Below, piece after piece: positions 25,786-34,865 of a DNA stretch of 64,000 bases (position 1 is its first letter; the number at the start of each line of letters is the position of its first letter). This DNA comes from Porphyrobacter sp. ULC335 (GTDB lineage Bacteria; Pseudomonadota; Alphaproteobacteria; Sphingomonadales; Sphingomonadaceae). The notes below the pieces were generated by a model that was not told the DNA's origin, ran no database searches, and was given only the letters and a program-made list of their open reading frames with translations. The stretch spans positions 1,488,001-1,552,000 of the forward strand of contig NZ_CP078091.1 in the NCBI RefSeq assembly GCF_025917005.1, in the 5' to 3' direction. The position numbers and the translations under genes were made by a program.

Positions 25786-26715
25786 ATGAACCCTGACCAG
25801 CCGATCCGTGATGCCGCCCTTGCGTGGGCGATGCAGACGCGCGAGCCCGAATTTGCCGACTGGGACGGGTTCACCGCCTGGCTTGAGGCTGACCCGGCGC
25901 ATGGCGCGGCCTATGATGAAGTGCAGTTCGCGCTCGACGAGGCTGACGCTGTACTGACCGCGCGCCCGCAGCCTCTTCCCGCGCCTGAAGCGCTTGCCGC
26001 CAATGACAACCCGCCCGGCTGGTTTGCCAGCCGCCGTGGCTGGCTGGGCGGAGCGATGGCCGCTGCCCTGGTGCTGGCGTTGACCTCGGTCCTGTGGCTC
26101 GGCCCGCAAGGCTCTGGGGTCTATGAAACCGCGCCGGGCGAAACGCGGCTGATTGCGCTCGATGATGGCAGCAAGGTCGAACTGGCAGGCGGCAGTCGCC
26201 TCACGCTGGAGGGGAACCGTGCCGCGCGGCTCGAAGCCGGGCAGGCGCTGTTCACCATCCGGCATGACGAAACCGATCCCTTCGTGCTGATGGCCGGCAA
26301 TGACCGGCTGGTCGATGCAGGCACGGTGTTCGATGTGCGCCTTTCGGGCGAGACGCTCGATCTGGCCGTCTCCGAAGGCGCGGTGGTTGTGAACCCCAAG
26401 GATCAGGCGATTCGCGTCGATGCCGGGATGCGCGCCGTGCGCGAAGGCGGGCGTTACCGTGTGGCCGCCATTGATCCGAACGCCGTGGGCGAATGGAGCC
26501 GGGGCCGGATCACCTTCGAGAATGCGAGCCTTGCCGTCATCGCTGCGGAATTGACCCGCGCCACCGGCACCAGCTTCGCCAGCGCCGACACTGCCACGCG
26601 GCTATCGGGCAGCATCGCAACCGGCACCGTGCGCAACGATCCGCGCGCGCTGGAGGCACTGCTGGGCGTGCGGGTGCGCGCCGAGGGCGATGGCTGGGTG
26701 ATTGCCGCCCAATGA
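25786..26715 (+). CDS. FecR-family anti-sigma factor
   Basis: 309 residues from the ATG at 25786, with AGGAG upstream (a GTG directly before it is an alternative). The N-terminal cytoplasmic DUF4880 domain has ALAWAMQTREPEFADWDGFT and ADPAHGAAYDEVQ, one membrane helix lies near residues 86-105, and the periplasmic FecR domain shows YETAPGETRLIALDDGSKVE, GQALFTIRHDETDPFVLMAG and VFDVRLSGE. It would relay the signal from the receptor encoded downstream to the sigma factor encoded upstream. Confidence 0.91.
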   Translation: MNPDQPIRDAALAWAMQTREPEFADWDGFTAWLEADPAHGAAYDEVQFALDEADAVLTARPQPLPAPEALAANDNPPGWFASRRGWLGGAMAAALVLALTSVLWLGPQGSGVYETAPGETRLIALDDGSKVELAGGSRLTLEGNRAARLEAGQALFTIRHDETDPFVLMAGNDRLVDAGTVFDVRLSGETLDLAVSEGAVVVNPKDQAIRVDAGMRAVREGGRYRVAAIDPNAVGEWSRGRITFENASLAVIAAELTRATGTSFASADTATRLSGSIATGTVRNDPRALEALLGVRVRAEGDGWVIAAQ

Positions 26716-26733
26716 GCCCGCAAGTGTGACACC

Positions 26734-29241
26734 ATGAGGCCGCTCGCCCCCCTGTTGGCTATCGCCGTGATGGCCGCGCCTGCGCCGCTTGCCGCGCGTG
26801 ATGTCACGCTGGCTGTGCCGGCTGGCACGGTCGCGGATGTGGCCATCGGGATCGCGCGGGCGACCAATGCCAGCATCGTCATCGCCGATCCGGCGCTGGG
26901 AAGGCAGAAAGTCGCGGGCATCAAGGGGCGGATGGACGCCGCGGACGCGGTGCGAAAGCTGGCGCGGTCGGGCGGCTTGCAGGCGGTCAAGGTCGGGCCG
27001 AACGCCTGGCGGCTGATCGCCGCGCCGCGCCGCGCGGCGGCGATCCCGCGCGCGCGGGTGCCACGTGCCGAGCCGGTGTCGGCGGCGGCCAGCAGCGCCC
27101 CTCCGCCCGAGGTGGAGGGCGCGCCGATCACCGTCACCGCGACCAAGCGCGATCTGAGCTTCACCGAAGTTGCAGCGCAGGTGACGCTTCTGGATGGCGA
27201 TGTGCTCCAGAGCGGCGGGGTGGGCGGCACGGAAAAGATCATGCAGCGCGCCGCCACGGTCAGTTCGACCTATCTCGGCAGCGGGCGCAACAAGCTGTTC
27301 ATTCGCGGCATTGCGGATTCGAGCTTTACCGGCCCGACGCAGGCGACCGTGGGCCAGTATTTCGGCGACCTGCGCCTCAGCTACAACTCGCCCGATCCCG
27401 ATCTGCGCCTGTCCGACATGGAGCGTGTCGAGATCCTCGAAGGGCCGCAGGGCACGCTTTACGGCGCGGGGTCGCTGGGCGGGATCATCCGGCTGGTGCC
27501 GCGCGCGCCGGAGCCGGGGGAGACGAGCCTCGTCTTTTCCGGCGGGGCGAGCGCGATCGCCAGTGGCGAGCCGGGCGGCGATGTCCATGCGACGCTGAAC
27601 CTGCCGCTGGCCGGAGAGACCGCGACGCTGCGGCTCAACTTCGATGCGGCAACGCTCGGCGGCTATATCGACAAGCCCCTGATCGGGCGGCGCAATGTCA
27701 ATCGCACCGCGATCCTCTCGGGCCGGGCGGCGCTGCGGGTTGATATCGCACCGGACTGGAGCGCGGATGTGATCCTCCTCGGGCAGGATACCGAGGCTGA
27801 TGACAGCCAGTATGCGGACCGGTCTGGCACGCGGCGGCTGGTCAGTTCGGCGCAGGTGACCGAAGGCAGCCGCGCGCAATACGGGCAGGCGCAGTTTGTG
27901 GTGACCGGGCGCGTCGGCGACATCCGCGTCAAATCATCGACCGGGATCGGCGTGCAGGATCTCACCGAACGTTACGATGCGACCGCGCCCGGCGGGCCGC
28001 CGCGGCTGTTCCGCCAGCGCAACGAAACCCGCATGATCGCCAACGAGACGCGGTTGTGGCAGCCGGTAGGGGAGAGCGGCTTCGGCTGGGTGCTGGGCAC
28101 CAGCGTGATCGATAATGACAACACCGTGACCCGCGGGCTGGGCGATCTGGCCTTGATCGTGCCGGTGTTCGACCTGGGCGAAGGCGGCGTGATCGATGGC
28201 AATGCGCGGTTGTTGCCCGCGGCGACCGGAGTCAGCAACGCGGTGTTCGAAATTACCGGCTATGGCGAGGCGAGTTACCGCCTTCTCCCCCGGCTGACGC
28301 TGGCGGCGGGCCTGCGCATCACCGAGGTCGAGCTGGGCGGCGGGGGCGAGGATGTGTCGCGCGCGGCGGCGCTGGCGGGCGCGGCGATCACGGCCAAGCG
28401 GCGCGAGACCGCCTATCTCCCCTCTGCCTCCGCGCTGGTCGATCTCGGCGATCAGGGCCGCGCCTATATCCGCTATCAGGAAGGCTTCCGCCCGGGCGGG
28501 TTGGCGGTGGCGGGCGATTTCGTGCGCCAGTTCCGGTCCGACCATGCGCGCACCGTGGAGCTGGGCGGGGGCTGGGGCCAGCCGGGGCGCGGGGACTTCG
28601 ATGTCTCGGCGAGCCTTTCCTACACCCGCTGGCGCGATATCCAGGCCGATTTCATCGACGATGGCGGCCTGCCGTCCACCGCCAACATCGGCAATGGCAC
28701 CCTGTGGGCGGCGAGCATTTCGGGCAGCGTGCGCCTTGCCGAAGGGCTGCGCGCCGAGGCAGGGGCAACGCTCAACGACAGCAAGGTCGACGAGCCGGTG
28801 TTCTTCACCCAGATCGGCGCTGCATTGGTCGGCTTCGATGTCATCCCGCCCGATGGCGACGTTGGCAGGTCGCGCGTCCTGGCCGCCCCGCGCCTGTCGC
28901 GCATCCCCAACATCGCACGCTTTTCGGGCAGGGCGGGACTGCAATGGAGCCGCGAGTTCGACAACGGCACCGCACTCTCGGCAGATGGCTGGATCAGCTA
29001 CGTCGGCACGTCGCGGCTCGGCATCGGGCCGGAGCTGGGTGAATTGCAGGGCGACTATCTCGACAGCGGTCTGATTATCCGCTGGGGGCGCGACAATGCC
29101 GGGCTGACACTGTCGGTCACCAACCTTGCGGGCAGCGAGGGCAACCGCTTTGCGCTCGGCACGCCGTTTTCAACGGGGCGTGCGCAGGAAACACCGCTCC
29201 AGCCGCGCACCTTCCGTATCGGGTTCGACACGCGCTTCTGA
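26734..29241 (+). CDS. FecA-like TonB-dependent receptor with STN signalling domain
   Basis: 835 residues. After a signal peptide (MRPLAPLLAIAVMAAPAPLA) comes a short STN domain (about residues 22-80, AVPAGTVADVAIGIARATN to AVKVGPNAWRLIA) that contacts FecR, then a TonB box-like PITVTATKRD, a plug (VEILEGPQGTLYGAGSLGGI) and a 22-strand barrel ending in RIGFDTRF. The plug glycine-rich GPQGTLYGAGS is standard. It both transports and senses its ligand. The linked autotransporter and lipoprotein downstream are not usual components of iron-citrate-type systems, so the ligand may be a carbohydrate or polymer, but this cannot be told from sequence. Confidence 0.92.
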   Translation: MRPLAPLLAIAVMAAPAPLAARDVTLAVPAGTVADVAIGIARATNASIVIADPALGRQKVAGIKGRMDAADAVRKLARSGGLQAVKVGPNAWRLIAAPRRAAAIPRARVPRAEPVSAAASSAPPPEVEGAPITVTATKRDLSFTEVAAQVTLLDGDVLQSGGVGGTEKIMQRAATVSSTYLGSGRNKLFIRGIADSSFTGPTQATVGQYFGDLRLSYNSPDPDLRLSDMERVEILEGPQGTLYGAGSLGGIIRLVPRAPEPGETSLVFSGGASAIASGEPGGDVHATLNLPLAGETATLRLNFDAATLGGYIDKPLIGRRNVNRTAILSGRAALRVDIAPDWSADVILLGQDTEADDSQYADRSGTRRLVSSAQVTEGSRAQYGQAQFVVTGRVGDIRVKSSTGIGVQDLTERYDATAPGGPPRLFRQRNETRMIANETRLWQPVGESGFGWVLGTSVIDNDNTVTRGLGDLALIVPVFDLGEGGVIDGNARLLPAATGVSNAVFEITGYGEASYRLLPRLTLAAGLRITEVELGGGGEDVSRAAALAGAAITAKRRETAYLPSASALVDLGDQGRAYIRYQEGFRPGGLAVAGDFVRQFRSDHARTVELGGGWGQPGRGDFDVSASLSYTRWRDIQADFIDDGGLPSTANIGNGTLWAASISGSVRLAEGLRAEAGATLNDSKVDEPVFFTQIGAALVGFDVIPPDGDVGRSRVLAAPRLSRIPNIARFSGRAGLQWSREFDNGTALSADGWISYVGTSRLGIGPELGELQGDYLDSGLIIRWGRDNAGLTLSVTNLAGSEGNRFALGTPFSTGRAQETPLQPRTFRIGFDTRF

Positions 29242-29316
29242 AGTTTTTTGCGCTGGCGCCAAGGTCGCGCGGCGAGGGCTCCGTCTCATGGTTCAAAGAC
29301 CAGGAGAATCCCCTCG

Positions 29317-32300
29317 ATGAACCGCACGCTTCTTGCCGGAACGGCGCTTGCCGCCTTTGCCCAGCCGCTTGCCGCGCAGACCGTCATCAACACCGCGCGC
29401 ACCACGCCGGTCGTCACTTCGACCGTGAACAGCGGCCAGCCCAATGACGTGCGGATCGAAAGCGCCGGTTCGGTGACCGTGTCCACCGGCACCGCGGTGA
29501 CGGTGGATAGCAACAACTCCGTCACCAACGCAGGCAACATCACCATTGCCAATGCCGACAACGCCACCGGCATTCTGGTGACCGGTGCGCGCACCGCCAA
29601 CATCACCAATTCCGGCACGATCACCATCGACGAGACCTACACCGCGACCGACAGCGACAATGACGGCGACCTCGACGGGGCGTTCGCGATCGGCACGGGC
29701 CGCACCGCGATCCGCATAGACGGCGCGCTGACCGGCAACCTCAGCCACACCGGCACGATCGTCGTCGAAGGCAACAATTCCGCCGGCATCCGTGCCTCGG
29801 CACCGATCACCGGCAATGTCACCATCGAGGGTCGCACCACGATCAACGGCAACAACAGCGTCGGCGTGGCGCTAGGCGGCGTGTCGGGCAATGTCCGGCT
29901 TGCGGGCGAGATCACCGCGCGCGGCCAGAACACGCAAGGCGCGGTGCTGAGCGGCGATATCGGCGGCGCACTGCGGGTGCAGAGCACCCTGACCACCACC
30001 GGCTACCGCACCGTGCCTGCCCCGTCCGACGTCTCCAAGCTGGACGCCGACGATCTGCTGCAAGGCGGCAGCGCCTTGGTGATCGAGGGCAATGTCGCAC
30101 GCGGGATCGTGTTCGAGGTTGCCCCGCCTGACGCCGTCGCCACCGATAATGACGAGGACAAGGACGGGATCGAGGACTCCAAGGAAGGCAATACCCGGAT
30201 CATCTCCTACGGCGCGGCCCCCGCGGTGCAGATCGGCGGCACCACCGCCACCACCATCGGCGCGACGCAGGGCACCGCGAATGGCTTCGGCATCATCATG
30301 GCCGGCACCATCCTCGGCGACGGGGTCTATGCGGGCGTGAACGGCACGGGGATGCGGATCGGCGGACGCGGCGGAGCCGTCAGCATCGCCAACGGTATCC
30401 AGATCAACGGCCAGATCGGCGGCGCATCGCGCGGGGCCAATGCCACCGCCTTTGAATTCGCGGCCGGAGCCACAACGCCCGAACTGCGCAACGCCGGGAC
30501 GATCGCTGCGACTGTCAGCGGCACCACCGGCACCGGAACGGCAACCGCCGTGCTGATCGGCGCGGGCGCATCGCTGCCGGTGCTGCGCAATTCGCGGACG
30601 ATCAACGCCACCACCATCAAGGACGGCAGCGCCTATGCCATCCGCGACCTTTCGGGCACGCTCGGCCTGGTCGAGAACAGCGGCGCAATCAGCGCGACCG
30701 GGGCCGATGCGACCTCGACCCGCAATATCGCCATCGATCTCAGCGCGCGCACCGGCGATTCCATCATCCGCCAGACCGCGGTTGCGGCAGGCGTCACCGC
30801 GCCCACCATCACCGGCGACATCCGCTTCGGCAGCGGTTCAGACCTGCTCGAACTGGCCGATGGCACAGTGACCGGCAATGTCAGCTTCGGCGGGGGCACC
30901 AATCGCCTCATCATGACCGGCGATGCGGCACTGATCGGCAATGTCGATTTCGGCGGCGGTGCGGGCGTGCTGAGCCTCGCCAACACGGCCGGATTCGGCG
31001 GACGGCTGACCGGCGCACAGAACGTTGCGGTCAGCCTTGGCAGCGGCACCATGGTGCTGACGGGCCAGACCAGCATCGCCAGCCTTGATGTCGGCGCGAA
31101 CGGCGTGATCGGCGCGACGCTGGGCGGCGCGGCAGGCTCCAGCACCGCCATCACCGTGAGCGGCGCGGCAAGTTTCGGCACGGGGAGCAAGCTCCGCATC
31201 CGTCTGGCCGACATCAACACCGCAGTCGGCAATTACACCGTGATTTCCGCAGGCAGCCTGGCTGGGGCGAGCAACCTCACCGCCGATTCCGCGCTCGTGC
31301 CGTTCCTCTACAAGGCGGCGCTGGCGGTGAGCGGCAACAATGTGAACGTCGCCATCACCCGCAAGGCAACCGCCGATCTGGGCCTCAACCGTTCGGAAGC
31401 GGCGGCCTTCGACCCGCTGTTCGCCGCGCTGTCCAAGGACACCAAGGTCGCCGACCTGTTCCTGGCGATCAACACCGCTGACGTTTTCCAGGCCTATGTC
31501 GCGCAGACCCTGCCCGACCACGCAGGCGGCACCTTTGAAGGGCTGAGCCAGGGCCTGCGCGCCTTTGACCGGCACTTCATGGACCCGGATTCGCCCTTCG
31601 ATCAGGAAGGCAAGTTCCGGATCATCGCCGATTTTGCCAACTGGAATGTCGACAAGGATCGCGGGCAATCGGCGGCCTTTGACCTCACCGGCCTCGGCTT
31701 CCGCGGCGGGGTGGAATACCTTACCTCGGCCGGCGCCTTCGGGGTGACCGGCAGCTGGCTGTGGAACAAGCACAAGAACGGCCCGATCGACAATTCCGTG
31801 CTGAGCGACACTTACGAAGCCGGTGCGCACTGGCGCGGCAAGTTCGGCCCGGTGGTGGGCTTCGCCCGCGTCGGTGCGGGTAAGGCGGACTATACGGGCA
31901 GCCGTGTGTTTTCGGGCGGGACGGGGGCGAACGCCGCCAATTACACGATCCTGCGCGAATGGAGCGGCGATTTCGTCACCGCGACCGGCGGCGTTTCGAT
32001 CGAAGGCGGCGGCCGGTTCTTCTTCTTCCGCCCCTCGCTGGTGGTCGATTATCTGCGTCTGAAGGAAGATGGCTATACCGAAACCGGCGGCGGCAACGCG
32101 CTGAACCTGACGGTTGATGCGCGGTCCAGCAAGGAAATCGGCATCAATGGCGGCGTCGCGCTCGGGGTCGACCTGTGGGGCATGCAGGCGCGTGATCGCG
32201 GCTGGCTGCGGCTCGAGACCGAAGGCGGCTGGCGCGAGCTGCTGACCAGCGATCTCGGCGATACCCGCGCACGGTACAACACCGGCGCGCAATTCACCCT

Positions 32301-32451
32301 CAATCCCGAAGGCCGCAACGGCGGCTGGTTCGCCCGCGCCCGCGCGCTGGGCGGGGACGGGAGTTACAAGATTGCCGGGGAGGTCGGACTGGAAGAACAG
32401 TTCGGCCAGATCGGCTACAGCTTGCGCGCATCCATCCGCCTCGGCTGGTGA
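29317..32451 (+). CDS. autotransporter with repeat-rich passenger
   Basis: 1044 residues from the ATG at 29317 (AGGAG upstream; MNRTLLAGTALAAFAQPLAA signal peptide). The passenger has short beta-helix turns (SVTNAGNITIANADN, NITNSGTITIDE, GRTTINGNNSVGVALGG) and two Asp-rich loops (DSDNDGDLDG and DNDEDKDGIEDSKEG) resembling calcium-binding loops. The C-terminal barrel starts near residue 750 and ends in the aromatic RLGW. It lies 75 bp behind the STN receptor gene, so it is a likely target or partner of that signalling system. A surface role such as adhesion or polymer capture is inference. Confidence 0.9.
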   Translation: MNRTLLAGTALAAFAQPLAAQTVINTARTTPVVTSTVNSGQPNDVRIESAGSVTVSTGTAVTVDSNNSVTNAGNITIANADNATGILVTGARTANITNSGTITIDETYTATDSDNDGDLDGAFAIGTGRTAIRIDGALTGNLSHTGTIVVEGNNSAGIRASAPITGNVTIEGRTTINGNNSVGVALGGVSGNVRLAGEITARGQNTQGAVLSGDIGGALRVQSTLTTTGYRTVPAPSDVSKLDADDLLQGGSALVIEGNVARGIVFEVAPPDAVATDNDEDKDGIEDSKEGNTRIISYGAAPAVQIGGTTATTIGATQGTANGFGIIMAGTILGDGVYAGVNGTGMRIGGRGGAVSIANGIQINGQIGGASRGANATAFEFAAGATTPELRNAGTIAATVSGTTGTGTATAVLIGAGASLPVLRNSRTINATTIKDGSAYAIRDLSGTLGLVENSGAISATGADATSTRNIAIDLSARTGDSIIRQTAVAAGVTAPTITGDIRFGSGSDLLELADGTVTGNVSFGGGTNRLIMTGDAALIGNVDFGGGAGVLSLANTAGFGGRLTGAQNVAVSLGSGTMVLTGQTSIASLDVGANGVIGATLGGAAGSSTAITVSGAASFGTGSKLRIRLADINTAVGNYTVISAGSLAGASNLTADSALVPFLYKAALAVSGNNVNVAITRKATADLGLNRSEAAAFDPLFAALSKDTKVADLFLAINTADVFQAYVAQTLPDHAGGTFEGLSQGLRAFDRHFMDPDSPFDQEGKFRIIADFANWNVDKDRGQSAAFDLTGLGFRGGVEYLTSAGAFGVTGSWLWNKHKNGPIDNSVLSDTYEAGAHWRGKFGPVVGFARVGAGKADYTGSRVFSGGTGANAANYTILREWSGDFVTATGGVSIEGGGRFFFFRPSLVVDYLRLKEDGYTETGGGNALNLTVDARSSKEIGINGGVALGVDLWGMQARDRGWLRLETEGGWRELLTSDLGDTRARYNTGAQFTLNPEGRNGGWFARARALGGDGSYKIAGEVGLEEQFGQIGYSLRASIRLGW

Positions 32452-32525
32452 TGCGTGCGGGGTGCCGGTTGCTAGTGCCCCCCGCAAGACCGGCCGGCAC
32501 CCCTTCACTTTCGGATTTCAATGGG

Positions 32526-33242
32526 ATGAAAAAGTACAGCTTTCTTGCCGCCATGCTGCTTATCGCAGGATGCAGCGCTGTGCCGCCCGCGGAAATGCGC
32601 TTACCGCCTGCGCTGGCCGGGCAGCCGCGCCAGACCCTGCCCATCGAAGGGCTGGGCGGCGGCGGTGACAAGGGGCGGTTCTACATCGGTCCGTGGCAGG
32701 GCAGCTTCACGCGCTCGGAAGATCGGCTCGCGGTGTTCGATGCGCTCGTCACCAATCGCGGCCATGCCGGCTTCGTCATGGAAGGCCCGGAGATTTCGTG
32801 GACCATCGAAGCCGATTGCCGGATGCGCGAGCGGGTGGTCGAGGTGGGCGCGGTGTCCTTCACCCCCGCGCCGATGTCCTATGCCTGCCGTTTCACCGCT
32901 GACGGGCAGGCCTTCCCCGCGCGCTTCGAATTGCACGAGGTGAAGACCGGGTTTGCCGATAATCTCAGCCGCCGCCAACGGCGCGGCGAAATCGCGCTGG
33001 GGGGCGAGGTTGTGCAGATCAGTTCGGTGCACAAGATCGCAGGCTCGCCGCTCGAACTGGCGAGCCCGATCGGCTATGTCTTCGAGCAGGCGGGGCAGCC
33101 GGTCGGTGCGGTGGAGATCAACGGCCGGCCGCGCCTGATCCTCACAGATCCGTCGGACAAGGGGTTGGCACGGACGCTGACCATCGCAGGGCTCGCGCTG
33201 GCGCTGTTGCGCGATCCGGCGAACAGCCCGCTGGAAGGGTGA
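32526..33242 (+). CDS. lipoprotein of unknown function
   Basis: 238 residues from the ATG at 32526, giving MKKYSFLAAMLLIAGCSAVP with lipobox IAGC; an in-frame ATG at 32448 only adds an unlikely leader. The mature part contains FYIGPWQGSFTRSEDRLAVF, SYACRFTADGQAFPARFELH and ends with a hydrophobic LTIAGLALALLRDP. No family was recognised. It follows the autotransporter gene by 74 bp, so it may be the last member of the ECF sigma-to-autotransporter group. Confidence 0.7.
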   Translation: MKKYSFLAAMLLIAGCSAVPPAEMRLPPALAGQPRQTLPIEGLGGGGDKGRFYIGPWQGSFTRSEDRLAVFDALVTNRGHAGFVMEGPEISWTIEADCRMRERVVEVGAVSFTPAPMSYACRFTADGQAFPARFELHEVKTGFADNLSRRQRRGEIALGGEVVQISSVHKIAGSPLELASPIGYVFEQAGQPVGAVEINGRPRLILTDPSDKGLARTLTIAGLALALLRDPANSPLEG

Positions 33243-33253
33243 GGCTGCGGCGG

Positions 33254-33337
33254 TGCGGGGCCTAGACCCCCGTTAGACCCCGCCTAGACCCCCTTTAGCC
33301 TCGTTTTGGCACTATGTTTCATGTGGAACATTGCCCT
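33254..33337 (+). repeat. left flanking element of the sulfoquinovose island (TAGACCCC x3 plus parS-like palindrome)
   Basis: Three TAGACCCC units start at 33263, 33274 and 33285, exactly 11 bp apart, and are followed by an ATGTTTC...GAACATT palindrome at 33314-33332. The whole element matches one at 47748-47828 in the same orientation: by eye about 39 of 44 aligned columns in the repeat part and 20 of 24 in the palindrome part. It fills the gap between the convergent lipoprotein and sorB-like genes and touches the stop codon of the latter. The two copies bracket the sulfoquinovose gene cluster. Confidence 0.75.
33315..33330. promoter_or_regulatory. parS-like ParB-binding palindrome (two mismatches)
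   Basis: TGTTTCATGTGGAACA differs at two positions from the widely conserved ParB site TGTTTCACGTGAAACA. It lies in a convergent intergenic gap. Another candidate with a single mismatch lies at 47806. Confidence 0.4.
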
Positions 33338-33660
33338 TAGCGGGCGGCTTGCTGGCCTTGCACATGCACCATGTAATCGACGATCTGCGGCACCGCCTGT
33401 TCGTCGACCGGAGCCTTGTAGAGCTTGATCATCTTGCCGACGATCGACTCCCATTTCTCGCGGCTGACCTTCGGCTGCTGGAGCATGGTCGAAGGTGAGT
33501 GGCAGGCGGTGCAGTTCTCCAGCACCGCTTGCCGTCCGGGGCCTTCGGGCAAGTTCATCGGATCATCGGGCAGGGCGATACTCGCGTCCGCGAAACTGGC
33601 TTTCGGTGCAGAGTCGCAACCGGCCAGCATCAGGGCGAGGAGGAGGACAGCGCCTCTCAT
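33337..33660 (-). CDS. c-type cytochrome lipoprotein, probable sulfite dehydrogenase electron acceptor (SorB-like)
   Basis: 107 residues. Lipoprotein signal MRGAVLLLALMLAGC (Cys15), then one c-heme site at Cys50-Thr-Ala-Cys53-His54 and a probable distal methionine in IVGKMIKLYKAP. Its start overlaps the stop of the molybdenum oxidoreductase gene by ATGA. Bacterial sulfite dehydrogenases of the SorAB type pair a molybdenum subunit with a small monoheme cytochrome that takes the electrons; this gene order and size fit. It would sit on the periplasmic face and pass electrons to the respiratory chain. The small size and heme motif are directly seen; the pairing is inferred from position. Confidence 0.82.
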   Translation of the reverse strand: MRGAVLLLALMLAGCDSAPKASFADASIALPDDPMNLPEGPGRQAVLENCTACHSPSTMLQQPKVSREKWESIVGKMIKLYKAPVDEQAVPQIVDYMVHVQGQQAAR

Positions 33661-34865
33661 TGTGCCACCAGCGTGATGCGTTCGATGACGTTGCGGGCAT
33701 AGCCGGAAGGGTTCCAGACGAGCTGTTCAGGCTGCACCGCGCCCTTCGCATTGGCCGCACGAACGCCGATTTGTTCAAGATTCGCCGTGACTTGCGGGAT
33801 GGTGACTTGCCAGCGGCGGAATGCGTAGGGCCCTTCGTCCGGGCCGAGCGTGCAAGGCAGTTCCCACCCGTTCCCGACCAGATCGACCTTGGCCAGCGCA
33901 GCATCCCCGCCCATCGCGATGCCTTCCAGCACCAGCGGCTTGCCCCGCGCCACGGCCGCGCCATCGGCATGGCTGGTGATGAAAGCGCGCGGCGGCATCG
34001 CCTCGATCGGGACGGTGGGGAAGTCTTTGTCCTCGGGCGTCACGGGCTGCGCGGGCATCCGGTAGGAATCCGCGACGTAATAGCTGTCATCCTCGCCGGT
34101 CAGCACCTCGATGGTGGCGAGCATCTTCACCCAATAGGTCGAGAACCACCCCGGCACCACGATCCGCAAGGGGAAGCCGTGGAGGATCGAGAGCGGCGCG
34201 TCGTTCATCCCCCAGGCGACCAGCACATCATCGCGCATCGCGATATCCATCGGAATCGACTTGATAAATTGCGGCGCGCCATCGGTCAGCGGCACATCAA
34301 GCCCGGCAAAGCGCACGCGTTTCGCGCCCGCGCCGACACCCGCCTTGGCGAGCACGTCCTTGAGCCGCACCCCGGTCCACTTCGCGCAGCCCATCGCGCC
34401 GTTGCCCCACTGGGTGCCGGTCACACGCGGTTCCGAAAGGCCCCGGCCATTGCCCGCGCACTGGTTGATCGCGACCACCTCGACCGTCTCGCCCGCAGAG
34501 GCGATCTCGTCGAGCGTCAGCGACACCGCCTGCTTGACCGCACCGCCCACCGCCACGCGGTGATCGGCGGCCTTGACCGCGGTGGGCATGTCCCAGTTCC
34601 AGCGCACGAAGAATCGGTCGTTGGGGGTGATAATCCCTTCGCGGAACACCTCCATCGGCGTTTCCAGCAGCGGCGGGCGGATGCGCTGGACGATCATTTC
34701 GCCCTTGCCGGGGAAGGCAGGTTCCAGCGGCCTGAGGCTCGGCCCGCCGGGCAGGCCGAGGTCGACCAGCTTCTGCGCCAGCGCCGGGGCCGCCAGCGCC
34801 GCCCCAAGCCCGCCAACGCCCGCACCCGCGATCAGCGCGCGGCGGGAGAGCCGCGTGTCGCTCAC
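33657..34865 (-). CDS. periplasmic sulfite dehydrogenase molybdenum subunit (SorA-like)
   Basis: 402 residues. A twin-arginine signal (SRRALIAGAGVGGLGAALAA) predicts export of the folded enzyme. The sulfite oxidase fold is shown by NDRFFVRWNWDMP, the molybdenum-ligating Cys136 in VAINQCAGNGRGL, WGNGAMGCAKWTGVRLKDVL, and GFPLRIVVPGW followed by STYWVKMLATIEVLTGEDD, with a C-terminal Mo-co oxidoreductase dimerisation domain. It would oxidise sulfite to sulfate, passing electrons to the cytochrome encoded next. In this cluster the sulfite is expected from oxidative desulfonation of sulfoquinovose. A general oxidoreductase of the same fold is an alternative, but the coupled cytochrome favours sulfite dehydrogenase. 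Confidence 0.85.
   Translation of the reverse strand: MSDTRLSRRALIAGAGVGGLGAALAAPALAQKLVDLGLPGGPSLRPLEPAFPGKGEMIVQRIRPPLLETPMEVFREGIITPNDRFFVRWNWDMPTAVKAADHRVAVGGAVKQAVSLTLDEIASAGETVEVVAINQCAGNGRGLSEPRVTGTQWGNGAMGCAKWTGVRLKDVLAKAGVGAGAKRVRFAGLDVPLTDGAPQFIKSIPMDIAMRDDVLVAWGMNDAPLSILHGFPLRIVVPGWFSTYWVKMLATIEVLTGEDDSYYVADSYRMPAQPVTPEDKDFPTVPIEAMPPRAFITSHADGAAVARGKPLVLEGIAMGGDAALAKVDLVGNGWELPCTLGPDEGPYAFRRWQVTIPQVTANLEQIGVRAANAKGAVQPEQLVWNPSGYARNVIERITLVAQ

Noticed and set aside
30838..32508. 556-codon minus-strand frame
   Set aside because: Shadow of the second autotransporter's C-terminal half.
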